A DNA stretch of 48,453 nt from Salinivirgaceae bacterium (GCA_017527435.1 JAFXQB010000003.1:1-48453), one strand, 5' to 3'. Shown: positions 27,281-35,401, counted from the first letter of the stretch. Notes: generated from the sequence alone by a model not told the origin. A program made the numbers and translations.

Positions 27281-27925
27281 TCACCAATCGTCGTCGTTAT
27301 CCTTAACTTCCACTTTCGGTTTAGCTGCTTCACCAAGCTGTTTTTCAACTATTTCGGCAAATACGCAGCTTGCCACATAGGCACTTGAGCCGATTTTTTT
27401 GCGCAGAGCGTCCTGCTCATCATATATCGGATAGCATTTTTTTGCAGTCCAAGGTGTTCCGGCGTTGATAATGTAGTCTTTGATAGTCTCAACCATACGC
27501 ACCTTACCGTCTTTGATGTTGATTTTAACAATCAGATTCACGCTCACAATCTGGTGCGGGAATGTTACGATGCTTTTAAGAGTAGTGTTTGCAACCAATG
27601 TGCCAGCAGCCTTGTCATTGGTTTTGATTGACGAGTTTTTGTCGCCAAAAGTCTTTGTAAACCAGCCGTTTATGTTATCGTAAATCTTGTCTTTGTCCAT
27701 GCCTGCGCACTCAATCACAGTGCTGTACGAGAGTTGGTCGTTCTTGTCGAGTTCGAATTTTGGTTTTAACTTGGTGGCTGCCTCAACATATTGATGTTTG
27801 TGGTCGGGTTTGCCGTCATACTTGTCGATGTCGTATTTTGCGAACGAATCGGCTGTCAGAATTTGAGCCGACGCACCCATCGTGTTCAGCATCAAAAGCC
27901 CTAAAAAAAGATGTTTTGCTTTCAT
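27281..27925 (-). CDS. Exported DUF4468 protein
   Basis: A 214-residue protein with a signal peptide (1-21, ending ASAQ). The core matches the DUF4468 domain common in Bacteroidota: YSTVIECAGMDKDKIYDNINGWFTKTFGD, then two strands with VNLIVKINIKDGKVRMVETIKDYII, a TBP-like fold. A charged tail ends DDDW. Its function is not known. The ATG at 27925 is favoured because the signal peptide starts there; the frame is open 15 codons further. A -7 element lies 58 bases upstream. Confidence 0.8.
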   Translation of the reverse strand: MKAKHLFLGLLMLNTMGASAQILTADSFAKYDIDKYDGKPDHKHQYVEAATKLKPKFELDKNDQLSYSTVIECAGMDKDKIYDNINGWFTKTFGDKNSSIKTNDKAAGTLVANTTLKSIVTFPHQIVSVNLIVKINIKDGKVRMVETIKDYIINAGTPWTAKKCYPIYDEQDALRKKIGSSAYVASCVFAEIVEKQLGEAAKPKVEVKDNDDDW

Positions 27926-27983
27926 TACGAGTTGCTTTAATGTGTTAAAAATATCGCGCTCATAGCGCATTGGTCAATTTTTA

Positions 27984-27991
27984 CAAAGATA
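27984..27991 (-). promoter_or_regulatory. -7 element of the DUF4468 gene
   Basis: TATCTTTG on the minus strand, an exact TAnnTTTG match, 58 bases before the chosen ATG. Confidence 0.55.
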
Positions 27992-28192
27992 ACCAGCGAA
28001 CTTTAATTTTCCAGCACGATTTCGAAAAATATCAGTCTTTTTTTCACAATTAACTAACGTAACGACAAACGCAAACACTAACTGAAAACAAAAATGCAGG
28101 CCCAAGCGTAAATCGACAGCGCCAATAGTCTGATTATCAATACAAATAATTATCGATGATCAGATTCGCAGATTGGCCAAATCATCTTTTCA

Positions 28193-28966
28193 TCAACTCT
28201 TCAAGTCTTCTATCAGCCGTGCAACAGCCTTATCAACCGTTGGCTCGGCCTCGAGTGCCTTGACGAAGGCGCTGCCCACAATGGCGCCGCTCGAGTATTG
28301 GCAGGCCGCGTCGAAGGTGGCTTTGTTGGATACGCCGAAGCCCACCAAAGTGTGGTTTTTCAGGCCCATAGCGGCAATGCGTTTGAAATAGGCCTGTTTC
28401 TCATCGTTGAAACTCTTTTGGGCGCCTGTTGTCGAAGCCGACGACACAAGATAGACGAAGCCCGTGCTAATGTCGTCGATACGGCGGACGCGCTCCTCGT
28501 CGGTTTCGGGGGTTACGAGCAGCACGAATTTCAGGCCGTAGCGCTCGGCAATGGGCTTGTAGTGCGACTCGTACTCCTCAAGCGGAATGTCGGGGATAAT
28601 GAATCCGTCCACGCCAACCTCGGCGGCCTTGCGGCAGTAGTTCTCGAAACCGAACTGCATTGCGGTGTTCAGGTAACCCATCATAATCAGCGGAATATCA
28701 GTTACTTGACGAATGTCTTTCAACTGCTCGAAAAGCAGTTTCTGCGTCATTCCGTTATCGAGCGCGCACTGGCTGCTGTGCTGAATCACTGGGCCGTCGG
28801 CCATCGGGTCAGAGAATGGCACGCCAATCTCAATCATATCAACACCCGCGGCGGTCAGGCTGCGAATGACTTCGGCGGTGCTGTCCTTCGTGGGAAATCC
28901 CGCAGTGAAGTACACCGATAAAATGTTGTTTTTCTTCTCTGAAAACAATTTTGCTATTCTGTCCAT
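28193..28966 (-). CDS. trpA: Tryptophan synthase, alpha subunit
   Basis: A 257-residue TIM-barrel enzyme that cleaves indole-3-glycerol phosphate to indole and glyceraldehyde 3-phosphate and passes indole to TrpB. The catalytic Glu is in MIEIGVPFSDPMADGPVIQ, which also holds the catalytic Asp region. The phosphate-binding GFGVSNKATF and GAIVGSAFVKAL segments are present. It is last in the trp operon, 149 bases after trpF, the gap holding an ACACAGA-type repeat. It lies far from trpB, its subunit partner, which is first in the operon. Confidence 0.97.
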   Translation of the reverse strand: MDRIAKLFSEKKNNILSVYFTAGFPTKDSTAEVIRSLTAAGVDMIEIGVPFSDPMADGPVIQHSSQCALDNGMTQKLLFEQLKDIRQVTDIPLIMMGYLNTAMQFGFENYCRKAAEVGVDGFIIPDIPLEEYESHYKPIAERYGLKFVLLVTPETDEERVRRIDDISTGFVYLVSSASTTGAQKSFNDEKQAYFKRIAAMGLKNHTLVGFGVSNKATFDAACQYSSGAIVGSAFVKALEAEPTVDKAVARLIEDLKS

Positions 28967-29073
28967 ATTGTTAAATGTTTAATGTTTAGAGTTTAGTTTT
29001 TTGACTTCGGACATCAGACTACAGACTACGGACGAATTTGAGTCGAGAATTGTTGTCAATTGTCTTATGTCAT

Positions 29074-29113
29074 AAATCTGTGTCATCTGTGTCATCCGTG
29101 TTATCTGTGCGAT
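29074..29113 (-). repeat. ACACAGA-type dispersed repeat, copy 3
   Basis: On the minus strand it starts TCGCACAGAT two bases after the trpF stop and continues as three 9-10-base units ending ACACAGATTT. It lies between trpF and trpA. Confidence 0.55.
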
Positions 29114-29115
29114 TA

Positions 29116-29745
29116 TTAAGTGTTTTCCGTGGTTAAATCCGCAATGAACCTCCGCAGTTTCGCCACGTCTTTCAGTGCTGGTGCGGTCTCGAAGCGGCTG
29201 TTCAGGTCGATACCTGCCAACTGCGAGTGACTGATTGAGCGAATGTCGGCGGCATCGTCGGCAGAGATTCCTCCGCTCAACAGGAATGGTGTATCTTGCT
29301 TGTATTCAGCCAAAATGCTCCAATCGAACTTGACTCCCGCGCCACCATAGCCCGCCGTGCGCGTATCGAACAAAAATAGGTCGCAACAGTCTGAATATGA
29401 AGCGCATTGCGCAAAATCGGCAGCCGACGTAATGCCAAACGCCTTGATAACCTTCAAACCCGCTTGACGCAAGGCGGCGCACTCGGCGGGGCTCTCGTTG
29501 CCGTGAAGTTGCACAGCATTCAGATTGAACCGCGCGGCAATATCGGCAACGGCCGCAACCGTCTCATTTACAAACACTCCCACTTTGAGCGCGGGTGCGA
29601 AACTGGCGGTCAGGTGCGGCAGCGACTCAAGGCCCACAAACCTCGGCGAACGGGCGTAGAAAATCAGCCCAATCATATCGGGGTTCAGGCTGCGAACCTG
29701 TTCAATATTTGCCGAATCGCGCATTCCGCAGACTTTTATCAACAT
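29116..29745 (-). CDS. trpF: Phosphoribosylanthranilate isomerase
   Basis: A 209-residue TIM-barrel isomerase, third enzyme of the tryptophan pathway. The N terminus LIKVCGMRD has the catalytic Cys; the general acid Asp is in DLFLFDTR; LLSGGISADDA and GIDLNSRFE form the phosphate site. I use the ATG at 29745; the frame runs four codons further to a TTG. The usual length is kept. It is separate from trpC here, not fused as in enterobacteria. Confidence 0.95.
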   Translation of the reverse strand: MLIKVCGMRDSANIEQVRSLNPDMIGLIFYARSPRFVGLESLPHLTASFAPALKVGVFVNETVAAVADIAARFNLNAVQLHGNESPAECAALRQAGLKVIKAFGITSAADFAQCASYSDCCDLFLFDTRTAGYGGAGVKFDWSILAEYKQDTPFLLSGGISADDAADIRSISHSQLAGIDLNSRFETAPALKDVAKLRRFIADLTTENT

Positions 29746-29810
29746 ATTGCTTATCAACGAATTAATTTTATCACCGAATTAAACAGATTTAACTAATTCT
29801 TGCTTACGAA

Positions 29811-29826
29811 TGTCCGCAGGCGGACA
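29811..29826. repeat. Palindrome in the trpC-trpF gap
   Basis: TGTCCGC, AG, GCGGACA: 7-bp arms with a two-base centre, GC-rich within an AT-rich gap. Only this copy is seen in the window. Confidence 0.5.
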
Positions 29827-29842
29827 AGCGAATTGAACGGAT

Positions 29843-29881
29843 AAATCTGTATAAATCATTTTAAATCAGTGTTATTTGTGC
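29843..29881 (-). repeat. ACACAGA-type dispersed repeat, copy 4, overlapping the trpC stop
   Basis: On the minus strand GCACAAATAACACTGATT ... ACAGATT. It is the most degenerate copy and supplies the last codons and the TAA stop of trpC. Confidence 0.45.
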
Positions 29882-30666
29882 TTAAAATTCTTCACCTCGC
29901 GAATGAAATTCTCAAGCGCTTGCGGCGGATTGGCGGTCTTCATAAAATTCTCGCCCATCAGGAAACCGCGGAAACCCTCGCGGCGCAGAGCCACAACGGT
30001 TTCGGGACGCGAGAGTCCGCTCTCCGACACCTTCACAAACTCGTCGGGAATGCTGTGGCAGAGCCTGATAGACGCATCAATATCAACCTCAAAGGTCTTC
30101 AAGTTGCGGTTGTTGATTCCCACCATATCAATGTCGGCACCAATACGGTCGGTCTCGTCGGGCGAGTGCAGTTCGAGCAGTGTCTCAAGGCCCAAACGGT
30201 GAGCCTCGCGCGCAAGGCGTCGGCACGCGTCGGGCGGCAGAACGGCGGCAATGAGCAGCACAGCGTCGGCGCCGCAGCCTTTGGCCATCAAGAGTTGGTA
30301 CTCGTCAATCACGAACTCCTTGTATAACAGCGGAATAGCAGTGAGCGGACGGGCGACAATCATATCCTGCGAGCCGCCGCCAAAGAACTTTGCGTCTTGC
30401 AGAATCGACACTCCGCTGGCCCCCGCCTTTGCGTAGCCTGGCACAACCACATCGGGCACCGCCGTGGCGTTAATGTCGCCCTTCGACGGCGAGCGGCGCT
30501 TGAACTCCGCAATAATGCCCGTTGAAGATTGCAAAAGGCTGTTTTTCAGCGAAGTGCACTTGTGCGCGAACCCTTCGGCCGACTTCCAAACACTGGTTGC
30601 AACCGTCTGTTTCAGGTCTTCAACCTCAATGCGCTTATTGGCGACGATTGTATCGAGAATATTCAT
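29872..30666 (-). CDS. trpC: Indole-3-glycerol phosphate synthase
   Basis: A TIM-barrel enzyme of 264 residues that closes the pyrrole ring to give indole-3-glycerol phosphate. IIAEFKRRSPSKGDI holds the catalytic Lys and substrate-binding block; VDIDASIRLCHSIP and VSESGLSRPETV are typical. Two ATG codons three residues apart (30675, 30666) could start it; I choose the second because LDTIVANKRIEVEDLK aligns with the usual family N terminus. The stop codon lies in an ACACAGA-type repeat, so the last few residues (FKHK) may be repeat-derived. Confidence 0.95.
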   Translation of the reverse strand: MNILDTIVANKRIEVEDLKQTVATSVWKSAEGFAHKCTSLKNSLLQSSTGIIAEFKRRSPSKGDINATAVPDVVVPGYAKAGASGVSILQDAKFFGGGSQDMIVARPLTAIPLLYKEFVIDEYQLLMAKGCGADAVLLIAAVLPPDACRRLAREAHRLGLETLLELHSPDETDRIGADIDMVGINNRNLKTFEVDIDASIRLCHSIPDEFVKVSESGLSRPETVVALRREGFRGFLMGENFMKTANPPQALENFIREVKNFKHK

Positions 30667-30687
30667 TTTCACCATTATAATTTATTT

Positions 30688-30752
30688 CTAACCAAACTTA
30701 TCCAAACTAACCCCAATTCATTTTTTGGTTTTATTTGGGTTCGTTTGGTTAG
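30688..30752. repeat. Inverted repeat in the trpD-trpC gap
   Basis: CTAACCAAAC (30688-30697) and GTTTGGTTAG (30743-30752) are perfect 10-base arms; inside, AACCCCAAT and ATTTGGGTT pair further. It is similar in style to 9139-9202. No T-run follows on the minus strand, so it need not stop transcription. Confidence 0.55.
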
Positions 30753-30769
30753 AGATAATGAATTTAATT

Positions 30770-31765
30770 TCAAGAATTTAACTCGACAAATTTCTTAAGC
30801 GTAGCAAGTGCGCGGCCGCTCTCAATCGACTCGCGGGCCTCGGCCATACAATCCTCAACGCTCTTCTGCTGGTTGATAATGTGAATGGCGAATCCTGCGT
30901 TAGCAATCACCACATTCTTCTGTGCCTCTGTGGCTTTGTCCATCAGCACGTTGTCGAAAATGGCCTTTGCCTCCTCGGCCGTCTGACCGCCGAAAATTTC
31001 GTTCATCTGCACGCGCTTGAAGTTGTAACTCTCTGGTGTATAGATTTTTTCGGTTGAGTTGGTGGCCACCTTGAAATCGCCCGTGAGCGAAATCTCATCG
31101 TAGCCGTCAAGGCTGTTCACCACGCCGTAGTTAATGTCAAGTGTCTGATATACATTGGTATAGAGACGCATTTGAGTCAGGTCGGCTGTGCCGAGAAGTT
31201 GGTTTTGCGGGCGGCACGGATTGACGAGCGGTCCCAAAAGGTTGAATATCGTCTTGAATTGCAGACTTTTACGCACTGGTCCGACGGCCATCATTGCAGG
31301 CGTGAAGAAGGGCGCGTGCATATAGGCCATTCCGCACTCCTCAATTGAGCGCGTGAGTTGCGAGTGGTCGGAAGTAAACTTAACTCCGTGAAGTTCAATC
31401 ACATTGCTGGCGCCGCTGACCGACGTTGCGCCATAGTTGCCGTGTTTGGCCACCTTGTAGCCCGCACCCGCAACCACAAAGCACGAGCAGGTTGAAATGT
31501 TGAACGTGTTTTTGCCGTCGCCGCCCGTTCCCACAATGTCGATAGGCTTGAACGCGCTGAAATCCAACGGGTTCTGGCTCTGCATCAGTGCCTCGCGGTA
31601 GCCCACAATCTCGTCGACGGTAATATCGCGCATTCGGTAAACGGTGAGCAGGGCGGCAATCTGGCTGTCTTTGTATTTTTCTTGTGATATGTTGATTAAC
31701 AACTCTTTAGCCTCGCCACGGGTCAGTACCTCGTGATTGAACAATTTCTCTAATATCGCTTTCAT
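30770..31765 (-). CDS. trpD: Anthranilate phosphoribosyltransferase
   Basis: A 331-residue enzyme transferring phosphoribose from PRPP to anthranilate. The PRPP-binding loop is seen in IDIVGTGGDGKNTFNIST (about residues 75-92), followed by KHGNYGATSVSGASNV. FNLLGPLVNPCRPQNQLLG is typical of the family. Separate from the glutamine amidotransferase trpG, which starts upstream, 13 bases away. Middle gene of the operon. Confidence 0.96.
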   Translation of the reverse strand: MKAILEKLFNHEVLTRGEAKELLINISQEKYKDSQIAALLTVYRMRDITVDEIVGYREALMQSQNPLDFSAFKPIDIVGTGGDGKNTFNISTCSCFVVAGAGYKVAKHGNYGATSVSGASNVIELHGVKFTSDHSQLTRSIEECGMAYMHAPFFTPAMMAVGPVRKSLQFKTIFNLLGPLVNPCRPQNQLLGTADLTQMRLYTNVYQTLDINYGVVNSLDGYDEISLTGDFKVATNSTEKIYTPESYNFKRVQMNEIFGGQTAEEAKAIFDNVLMDKATEAQKNVVIANAGFAIHIINQQKSVEDCMAEARESIESGRALATLKKFVELNS

Positions 31766-31778
31766 TTTCGGTTGATTT

Positions 31779-32342
31779 TTAATGGTTTATAAAGTTTTCG
31801 ATAATTCTCCGCCCGCCTGGTGTGAGCACCGACTCGGGGTGGAACTGGATTCCGTGCACGTCGAACTCCTTGTGGCGCACGGCCATAATGTTGCCTTCCT
31901 TGCTCTTGGCGGTAATCACAAGGTCGGGCGAAAAGCCCTCACTATCAATCACCCACGAGTGATAACGCCCAACAATGAGTTGTTTTGGCAGGCCGCTGAA
32001 AATGTAGTCGTCGGCAACAATGTCGACGGGCGACTGAACGCCGTGGAAAACATTGCTCAGGTTGCGCAACTGGCAGCCGAACACCTCGCCAATGGCCTGG
32101 TGGCCAAGGCAAACGCCCAAAATCGGCTTTTTGTCGGCGTAGGTTCTGATAACTTCGGTGAGCAGCCCCGCCTCCGACGGAATGCCTGGTCCTGGCGACA
32201 GCACAATCTTGTCAGCATCAGCAAGTTGGCTCATTTCAAACTGGTCGTTTCGCACAACCGTAACATCGGCACCCGCCTCCTCAATCATCTGGCAAAGGTT
32301 GTAGGTGAACGAATCGTAATTGTCTATAATTGTAACTTTCAT
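31779..32342 (-). CDS. trpG: Anthranilate synthase, glutamine amidotransferase component
   Basis: A 187-residue class I glutamine amidotransferase supplying ammonia to TrpE. The N terminus VTIIDNYDSFTYNLCQM is typical. The triad is visible: Cys in ILGVCLGHQAIGE, His and Glu in GIQFHPESVLTPGG. Lying in the trp operon directly after trpE, it is the TrpG partner; a shared role in folate (PabA) is possible since no second copy is seen here. Confidence 0.95.
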   Translation of the reverse strand: MKVTIIDNYDSFTYNLCQMIEEAGADVTVVRNDQFEMSQLADADKIVLSPGPGIPSEAGLLTEVIRTYADKKPILGVCLGHQAIGEVFGCQLRNLSNVFHGVQSPVDIVADDYIFSGLPKQLIVGRYHSWVIDSEGFSPDLVITAKSKEGNIMAVRHKEFDVHGIQFHPESVLTPGGRRIIENFINH

Positions 32343-32389
32343 TGTTTTAATGTTTAATCGGTTAACTGGTGAATCGGTGAATCGTTTAA

Positions 32390-32434
32390 AAGGTGAGTCG
32401 CTTCGCTGTTGAGAAGGTGAGTCGCTCCGCTGTT
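32390..32434. repeat. Tandem repeat in the trpE-trpG gap
   Basis: AAGGTGAGTCGCT(T/C)CGCTGTT occurs twice with a 24-base period (32390-32410 and 32414-32434), preceded by the related GGTGAATCGGTGAATCG. The 184-base gap is unusually long for the inside of this operon. Confidence 0.65.
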
Positions 32435-32526
32435 TAGATAACTAACCATTCTCAACTTCTTAACTTCTAAACTTTCTCTTTTCAATCCTAATTTCTAAAT
32501 CCTAATTCCTAACTATCACTTATAAC

Positions 32527-33921
32527 TTACAGTTTCTCCGCCATCTCAATGGCTTTTTTCAGTGCGCCCAACTTGTTGTTGACTTCCTGCAGTTCGCCTT
32601 CTTCCGACGATTGCGCCACAATGCCGCCGCCCGCTTGGAACCACAGTTCGTTGTTGCGGCTCACAAAGGTGCGGATTGTGATTGCCTGATTGAGCGAGCC
32701 GTCGAGACCGATTGTGCCAATGCAGCCGCCGTAAGCGCCGCGGTTGTGCGGCTCTATCTCGCTGATTAACTGCATTGCACGCACTTTCGGCGCGCCGCTC
32801 AGCGTTCCTGCGGGGAAAGTGTCGATAAACGTGCGGACGGGGTCGGCGGCGGGTTTCAGCGTTCCGCTCACGCGGCTCACAAGGTGGATAACGTGGCTGT
32901 AGTACTGCGTCTCCTTGTAGAAATCGACTTTCACGCCCGAGCAGTTGCGGCTCAGGTCGTTGCGGGCCAGGTCGACAAGCATCACGTGCTCGGCGTTCTC
33001 TTTGGGGTTGGCCAGCAGCGCCGACGCCAGTTCCTCGTCCTCCTTCGGATTGCCCGTGCGGCGGGTGGTTCCCGCAATGGGGTCAATGTAGGCGCGGCCG
33101 TCGCTTATGCGGCAGTGAGTCTCGGGCGACGAGCCCAGAATGCGGTATCCGCCGAAATCGAAATAGAACAGGTAGGGCGACGGGTTAATACTGCGCAGGG
33201 CGCGGTAGAGTTTGAAATCGTCGCCTTTGAACTTCTGCACAAAGCGTCGCGAAAGCACAATCTGAAACACATCGCCGCGAAGGCAGTGCGCGATACCCTT
33301 GCGGATATTGGCCTTGTGCTCGTCGTCGGTGAGCGTGCTTGTGGTGTCGCCCACACGGCTGAAATCGTACTCGGCAATGTGTCCGCCGCTGATTTTCGAC
33401 TCAATGCGGTCGAGTTGGCTCTCCTCGCCGTCGGCCAGAAGTTCAATGAGCAGCATCTCGTGGCGGAAGTCGTTGAACACGATAACGTACTTATACAGAA
33501 TATAATACATATCGGGCGCGTCGTTGCGGTCGGCGGTGCTGTCCTTCACGGCAATGCCCTCGAAGTAGCGCACGGCGTTGAACGTGGTGTAGCCGTAGAG
33601 TCCGCAGTATTGGCGGTAGTCGCCCTCAATTTCGAATTGGCTAAGGAACTCATTTATGGCCGAATCCACACGATACTGACCGCCGATTTCGTGCTCCGAG
33701 CGCTTTTGGTCGGGGAAGGTCATAATGGCCTTGCCGTGGCTCACCTGCACGCTTGCCATCGGTCCAATGGCAATGAATGAGCGGTTGTTCTCACTTCCGT
33801 GATAATCAGAACTTTCCATCAGCGCGCTCTGTGAGTACAAGTCGCGAAGTTTCATATAGGTGCTCACAGGTGTGTGAAGGTCACCCAGCATTGTACGATA
33901 GTTGATTTTGTAGTTGTACAT
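32527..33921 (-). CDS. trpE: Anthranilate synthase component I
   Basis: A 464-residue chorismate-utilising enzyme, the committed step of tryptophan synthesis. The C-terminal chorismate-binding domain has SPETHCRISDGRAYIDPIAGTTRRTGN, NPKENAEHVMLVDLARND and TFPAGTLSGAPKVRAM. Near the N terminus, SALMESSD matches the LLES motif region that binds feedback-inhibiting tryptophan, so allosteric control is likely. It follows trpB by 19 bases. Confidence 0.96.
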   Translation of the reverse strand: MYNYKINYRTMLGDLHTPVSTYMKLRDLYSQSALMESSDYHGSENNRSFIAIGPMASVQVSHGKAIMTFPDQKRSEHEIGGQYRVDSAINEFLSQFEIEGDYRQYCGLYGYTTFNAVRYFEGIAVKDSTADRNDAPDMYYILYKYVIVFNDFRHEMLLIELLADGEESQLDRIESKISGGHIAEYDFSRVGDTTSTLTDDEHKANIRKGIAHCLRGDVFQIVLSRRFVQKFKGDDFKLYRALRSINPSPYLFYFDFGGYRILGSSPETHCRISDGRAYIDPIAGTTRRTGNPKEDEELASALLANPKENAEHVMLVDLARNDLSRNCSGVKVDFYKETQYYSHVIHLVSRVSGTLKPAADPVRTFIDTFPAGTLSGAPKVRAMQLISEIEPHNRGAYGGCIGTIGLDGSLNQAITIRTFVSRNNELWFQAGGGIVAQSSEEGELQEVNNKLGALKKAIEMAEKL

Positions 33922-33940
33922 AATTGTAAATATTTGATTT

Positions 33941-35128
33941 TTAGATTTTTCCTTCGAAATAAGTCGAGAATGTGTTCATATCCTTGTCGCCGCGGCCCGA
34001 CACGGTGAGCACTACCACATCAGTCGGTTTGAACTTGATTTGTTGCAAGGCGGCCAGTGCGTGCGCACTCTCAATGGCGGGGATAATTCCCTCAAGGCGA
34101 GTGAGTTGCAGAGCGGCGTCCATTGCCTGTTGGTCGGTGACGGCCAGCACCTGCGAGCGTCCGCAGCGTGCCAGGTGGGCGTGCATCGGGCCAATGCCAG
34201 GGTAGTCGAGACCAGCTGAAATTGAGTATGGCTCAATGATTTGGCCATCGTCGGTCTGCATCACCAGCGATTTGCTGCCGTGCAGCACACCCACGCGCCC
34301 CAGGTGAATGGTGGCGGCGCTCTTGTCGGTGTCAACGCCCAGACCAGCGGCCTCGGCGGCAATGAGTTTCACGCTGTCGGTGTCGAGATAGTGGTAGAAC
34401 GTTCCAGCCGCATTGCTTCCGCCGCCCACGCAGGCAACCAGATAATCGGGGTTCTCGCGGCCTTCCTGCTCCTTCAGTTGGCGCTTAATCTCCTCACTGA
34501 TAACCGATTGAAAGCGGGCAACCATATCGGGGTATGGGTCGGGGCCCACCACCGAGCCGATAATGTAGAAGGTGTCGCGCGGATTGCAGCACCAGTCGCG
34601 AATGGCCTCGTTGGTGGCGTCTTTCAGCGTGCGGTTGCCCGACATCACGGGAACAACCTTCGCGCCTAACATCTTCATTCGCTGCACGTTAAGAAACTGC
34701 CGCTTGACGTCGGTCTCGCCCATATAAACCACGCACTCCATATTCATCAGCGCGCAGACGGTGGCCGTTGCCACTCCGTGCTGACCAGCGCCCGTCTCGG
34801 CCACAATGCGCGTCTTGCCCATCCGCCGCGCCAGCAGAATCTGCCCCAGAGCGTTGTTGAGTTTGTGCGCTCCCGTGTGGCACAGGTCCTCGCGCTTTAG
34901 ATAGACCTTGGCGCCCACCGCCTCCGACAGCCGCTTGGCCTGATAGAGCGGCGTGGGACGGCCCACATAGTCGTGCAGCAGTTGGTTTAGTTCCTTCTGA
35001 AAATCGGACTCGCCCATAATCTTCAGATAGTTGGCCTTCAAATCTTTAACGTTGCGGTAGAGAATCTCGGGCACGTAAGCGCCGCCAAACTCACCGTAGT
35101 AACCGTTTTCATCGACATTGTACTTCAT
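33941..35128 (-). CDS. trpB: Tryptophan synthase, beta subunit
   Basis: A 395-residue PLP enzyme that joins indole and serine to make tryptophan. The PLP lysine lies in [19 protein letters not shown], and the GGGSNAAG phosphate loop is at about 230-237. Its N terminus [15 protein letters not shown] is that of the common TrpB1 class that pairs with TrpA. First structural gene of the operon; it starts 26 bases after the attenuator T-run. Confidence 0.97.
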   Translation of the reverse strand: MKYNVDENGYYGEFGGAYVPEILYRNVKDLKANYLKIMGESDFQKELNQLLHDYVGRPTPLYQAKRLSEAVGAKVYLKREDLCHTGAHKLNNALGQILLARRMGKTRIVAETGAGQHGVATATVCALMNMECVVYMGETDVKRQFLNVQRMKMLGAKVVPVMSGNRTLKDATNEAIRDWCCNPRDTFYIIGSVVGPDPYPDMVARFQSVISEEIKRQLKEQEGRENPDYLVACVGGGSNAAGTFYHYLDTDSVKLIAAEAAGLGVDTDKSAATIHLGRVGVLHGSKSLVMQTDDGQIIEPYSISAGLDYPGIGPMHAHLARCGRSQVLAVTDQQAMDAALQLTRLEGIIPAIESAHALAALQQIKFKPTDVVVLTVSGRGDKDMNTFSTYFEGKI

Positions 35129-35154
35129 ATTGTTTTCTTATTAAAAATTGACAT

Positions 35155-35186
35155 AAAAAAAGCCCGTCGCGTGAGTGCAACGGGCT
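35155..35186 (-). terminator. trp attenuator terminator
   Basis: On the minus strand AGCCCGTTGC (35186-35177) and GCGACGGGCT (35170-35161) form a 10-bp stem with one G-U pair, loop ACTCAC, followed by seven T residues. It lies between the leader peptide and trpB, where it would stop transcription before the structural genes. CACTCAC (35177-35171), covering the loop, is complementary to GTGAGTG at the end of the leader peptide. Confidence 0.88.
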
Positions 35187-35205
35187 AAATTCGTATTACT
35201 TAATT

Positions 35206-35269
35206 GAACATAACAGGTTCGTCACTCACAAATTGAAATCTGTAAGCGCCACCACCAATTGTTATGTCC
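35206..35269 (-). promoter_or_regulatory. trp leader alternative stem enclosing the Trp codons
   Basis: GGACATAACA (35269-35260), just upstream of the Trp codons, can pair with TGTTATGTTC (35215-35206), giving 10 bp with one G-U. The loop contains the three UGG codons and GTGAGTG (35229-35223). A ribosome stalled on UGG would cover the 5' arm and open this stem. Confidence 0.65.
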
Positions 35270-35284
35270 GAAAACTGTGTTCAT
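35222..35284 (-). CDS. trpL: trp leader peptide
   Basis: A 20-codon open frame in the trp leader with three consecutive Trp codons (35257-35249): ...GHNNWWWRLQI.... Trp is rare, so three UGG in a row in a leader of a trp operon is the mark of ribosome-mediated attenuation. The stop codon overlaps the GTGAGTG segment that complements the terminator loop. A ribosome that reaches the stop would mask this segment, and one stalled on UGG would leave it free. The promoter-like motif at 35304-35315 lies 19 bases before the ATG. Too short for ordinary gene finders. Confidence 0.85.
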   Translation of the reverse strand: MNTVFGHNNWWWRLQISICE

Positions 35285-35303
35285 TCTTACTTTTTTTGCG
35301 CGC

Positions 35304-35315
35304 CAAAAGTCGATA
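35304..35315 (-). promoter_or_regulatory. TATCGANTTTTG promoter-like motif of the trp operon
   Basis: TATCGACTTTTG on the minus strand, 19 bases before the leader peptide ATG. Since the leader RNA must begin between here and the ATG, this copy supports a promoter role for the motif also seen before purF and dapL. Confidence 0.6.
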
Positions 35316-35365
35316 AAAGTTTTTAATCTGCAATACTTTTTTTCGATTTTTTTCGATGCCGAATG

Positions 35366-35401
35366 AAAAATAAAAAAGAGACGGCGCTTGGCACCGTCTC
35401 T
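35366..35401 (-). terminator. Terminator of the giant Cys-rich/LRR gene
   Basis: An 11-bp stem (35401-35391 with 35387-35377, one G-U pair), three-base loop, then TTTTTTATTTTT on the minus strand. It lies 30 bases after the stop and isolates the trp operon from this gene. Its AGAGACG/CGTCTCT arms resemble those of the palindrome at 35534-35561. Confidence 0.9.

Noticed and set aside
28110..28190. Hairpin TCTGAT...ATCAGA as terminator of the trp operon.
   Set aside because: The stem is short and interrupted and no T-run follows on the minus strand; the operon end remains undefined.
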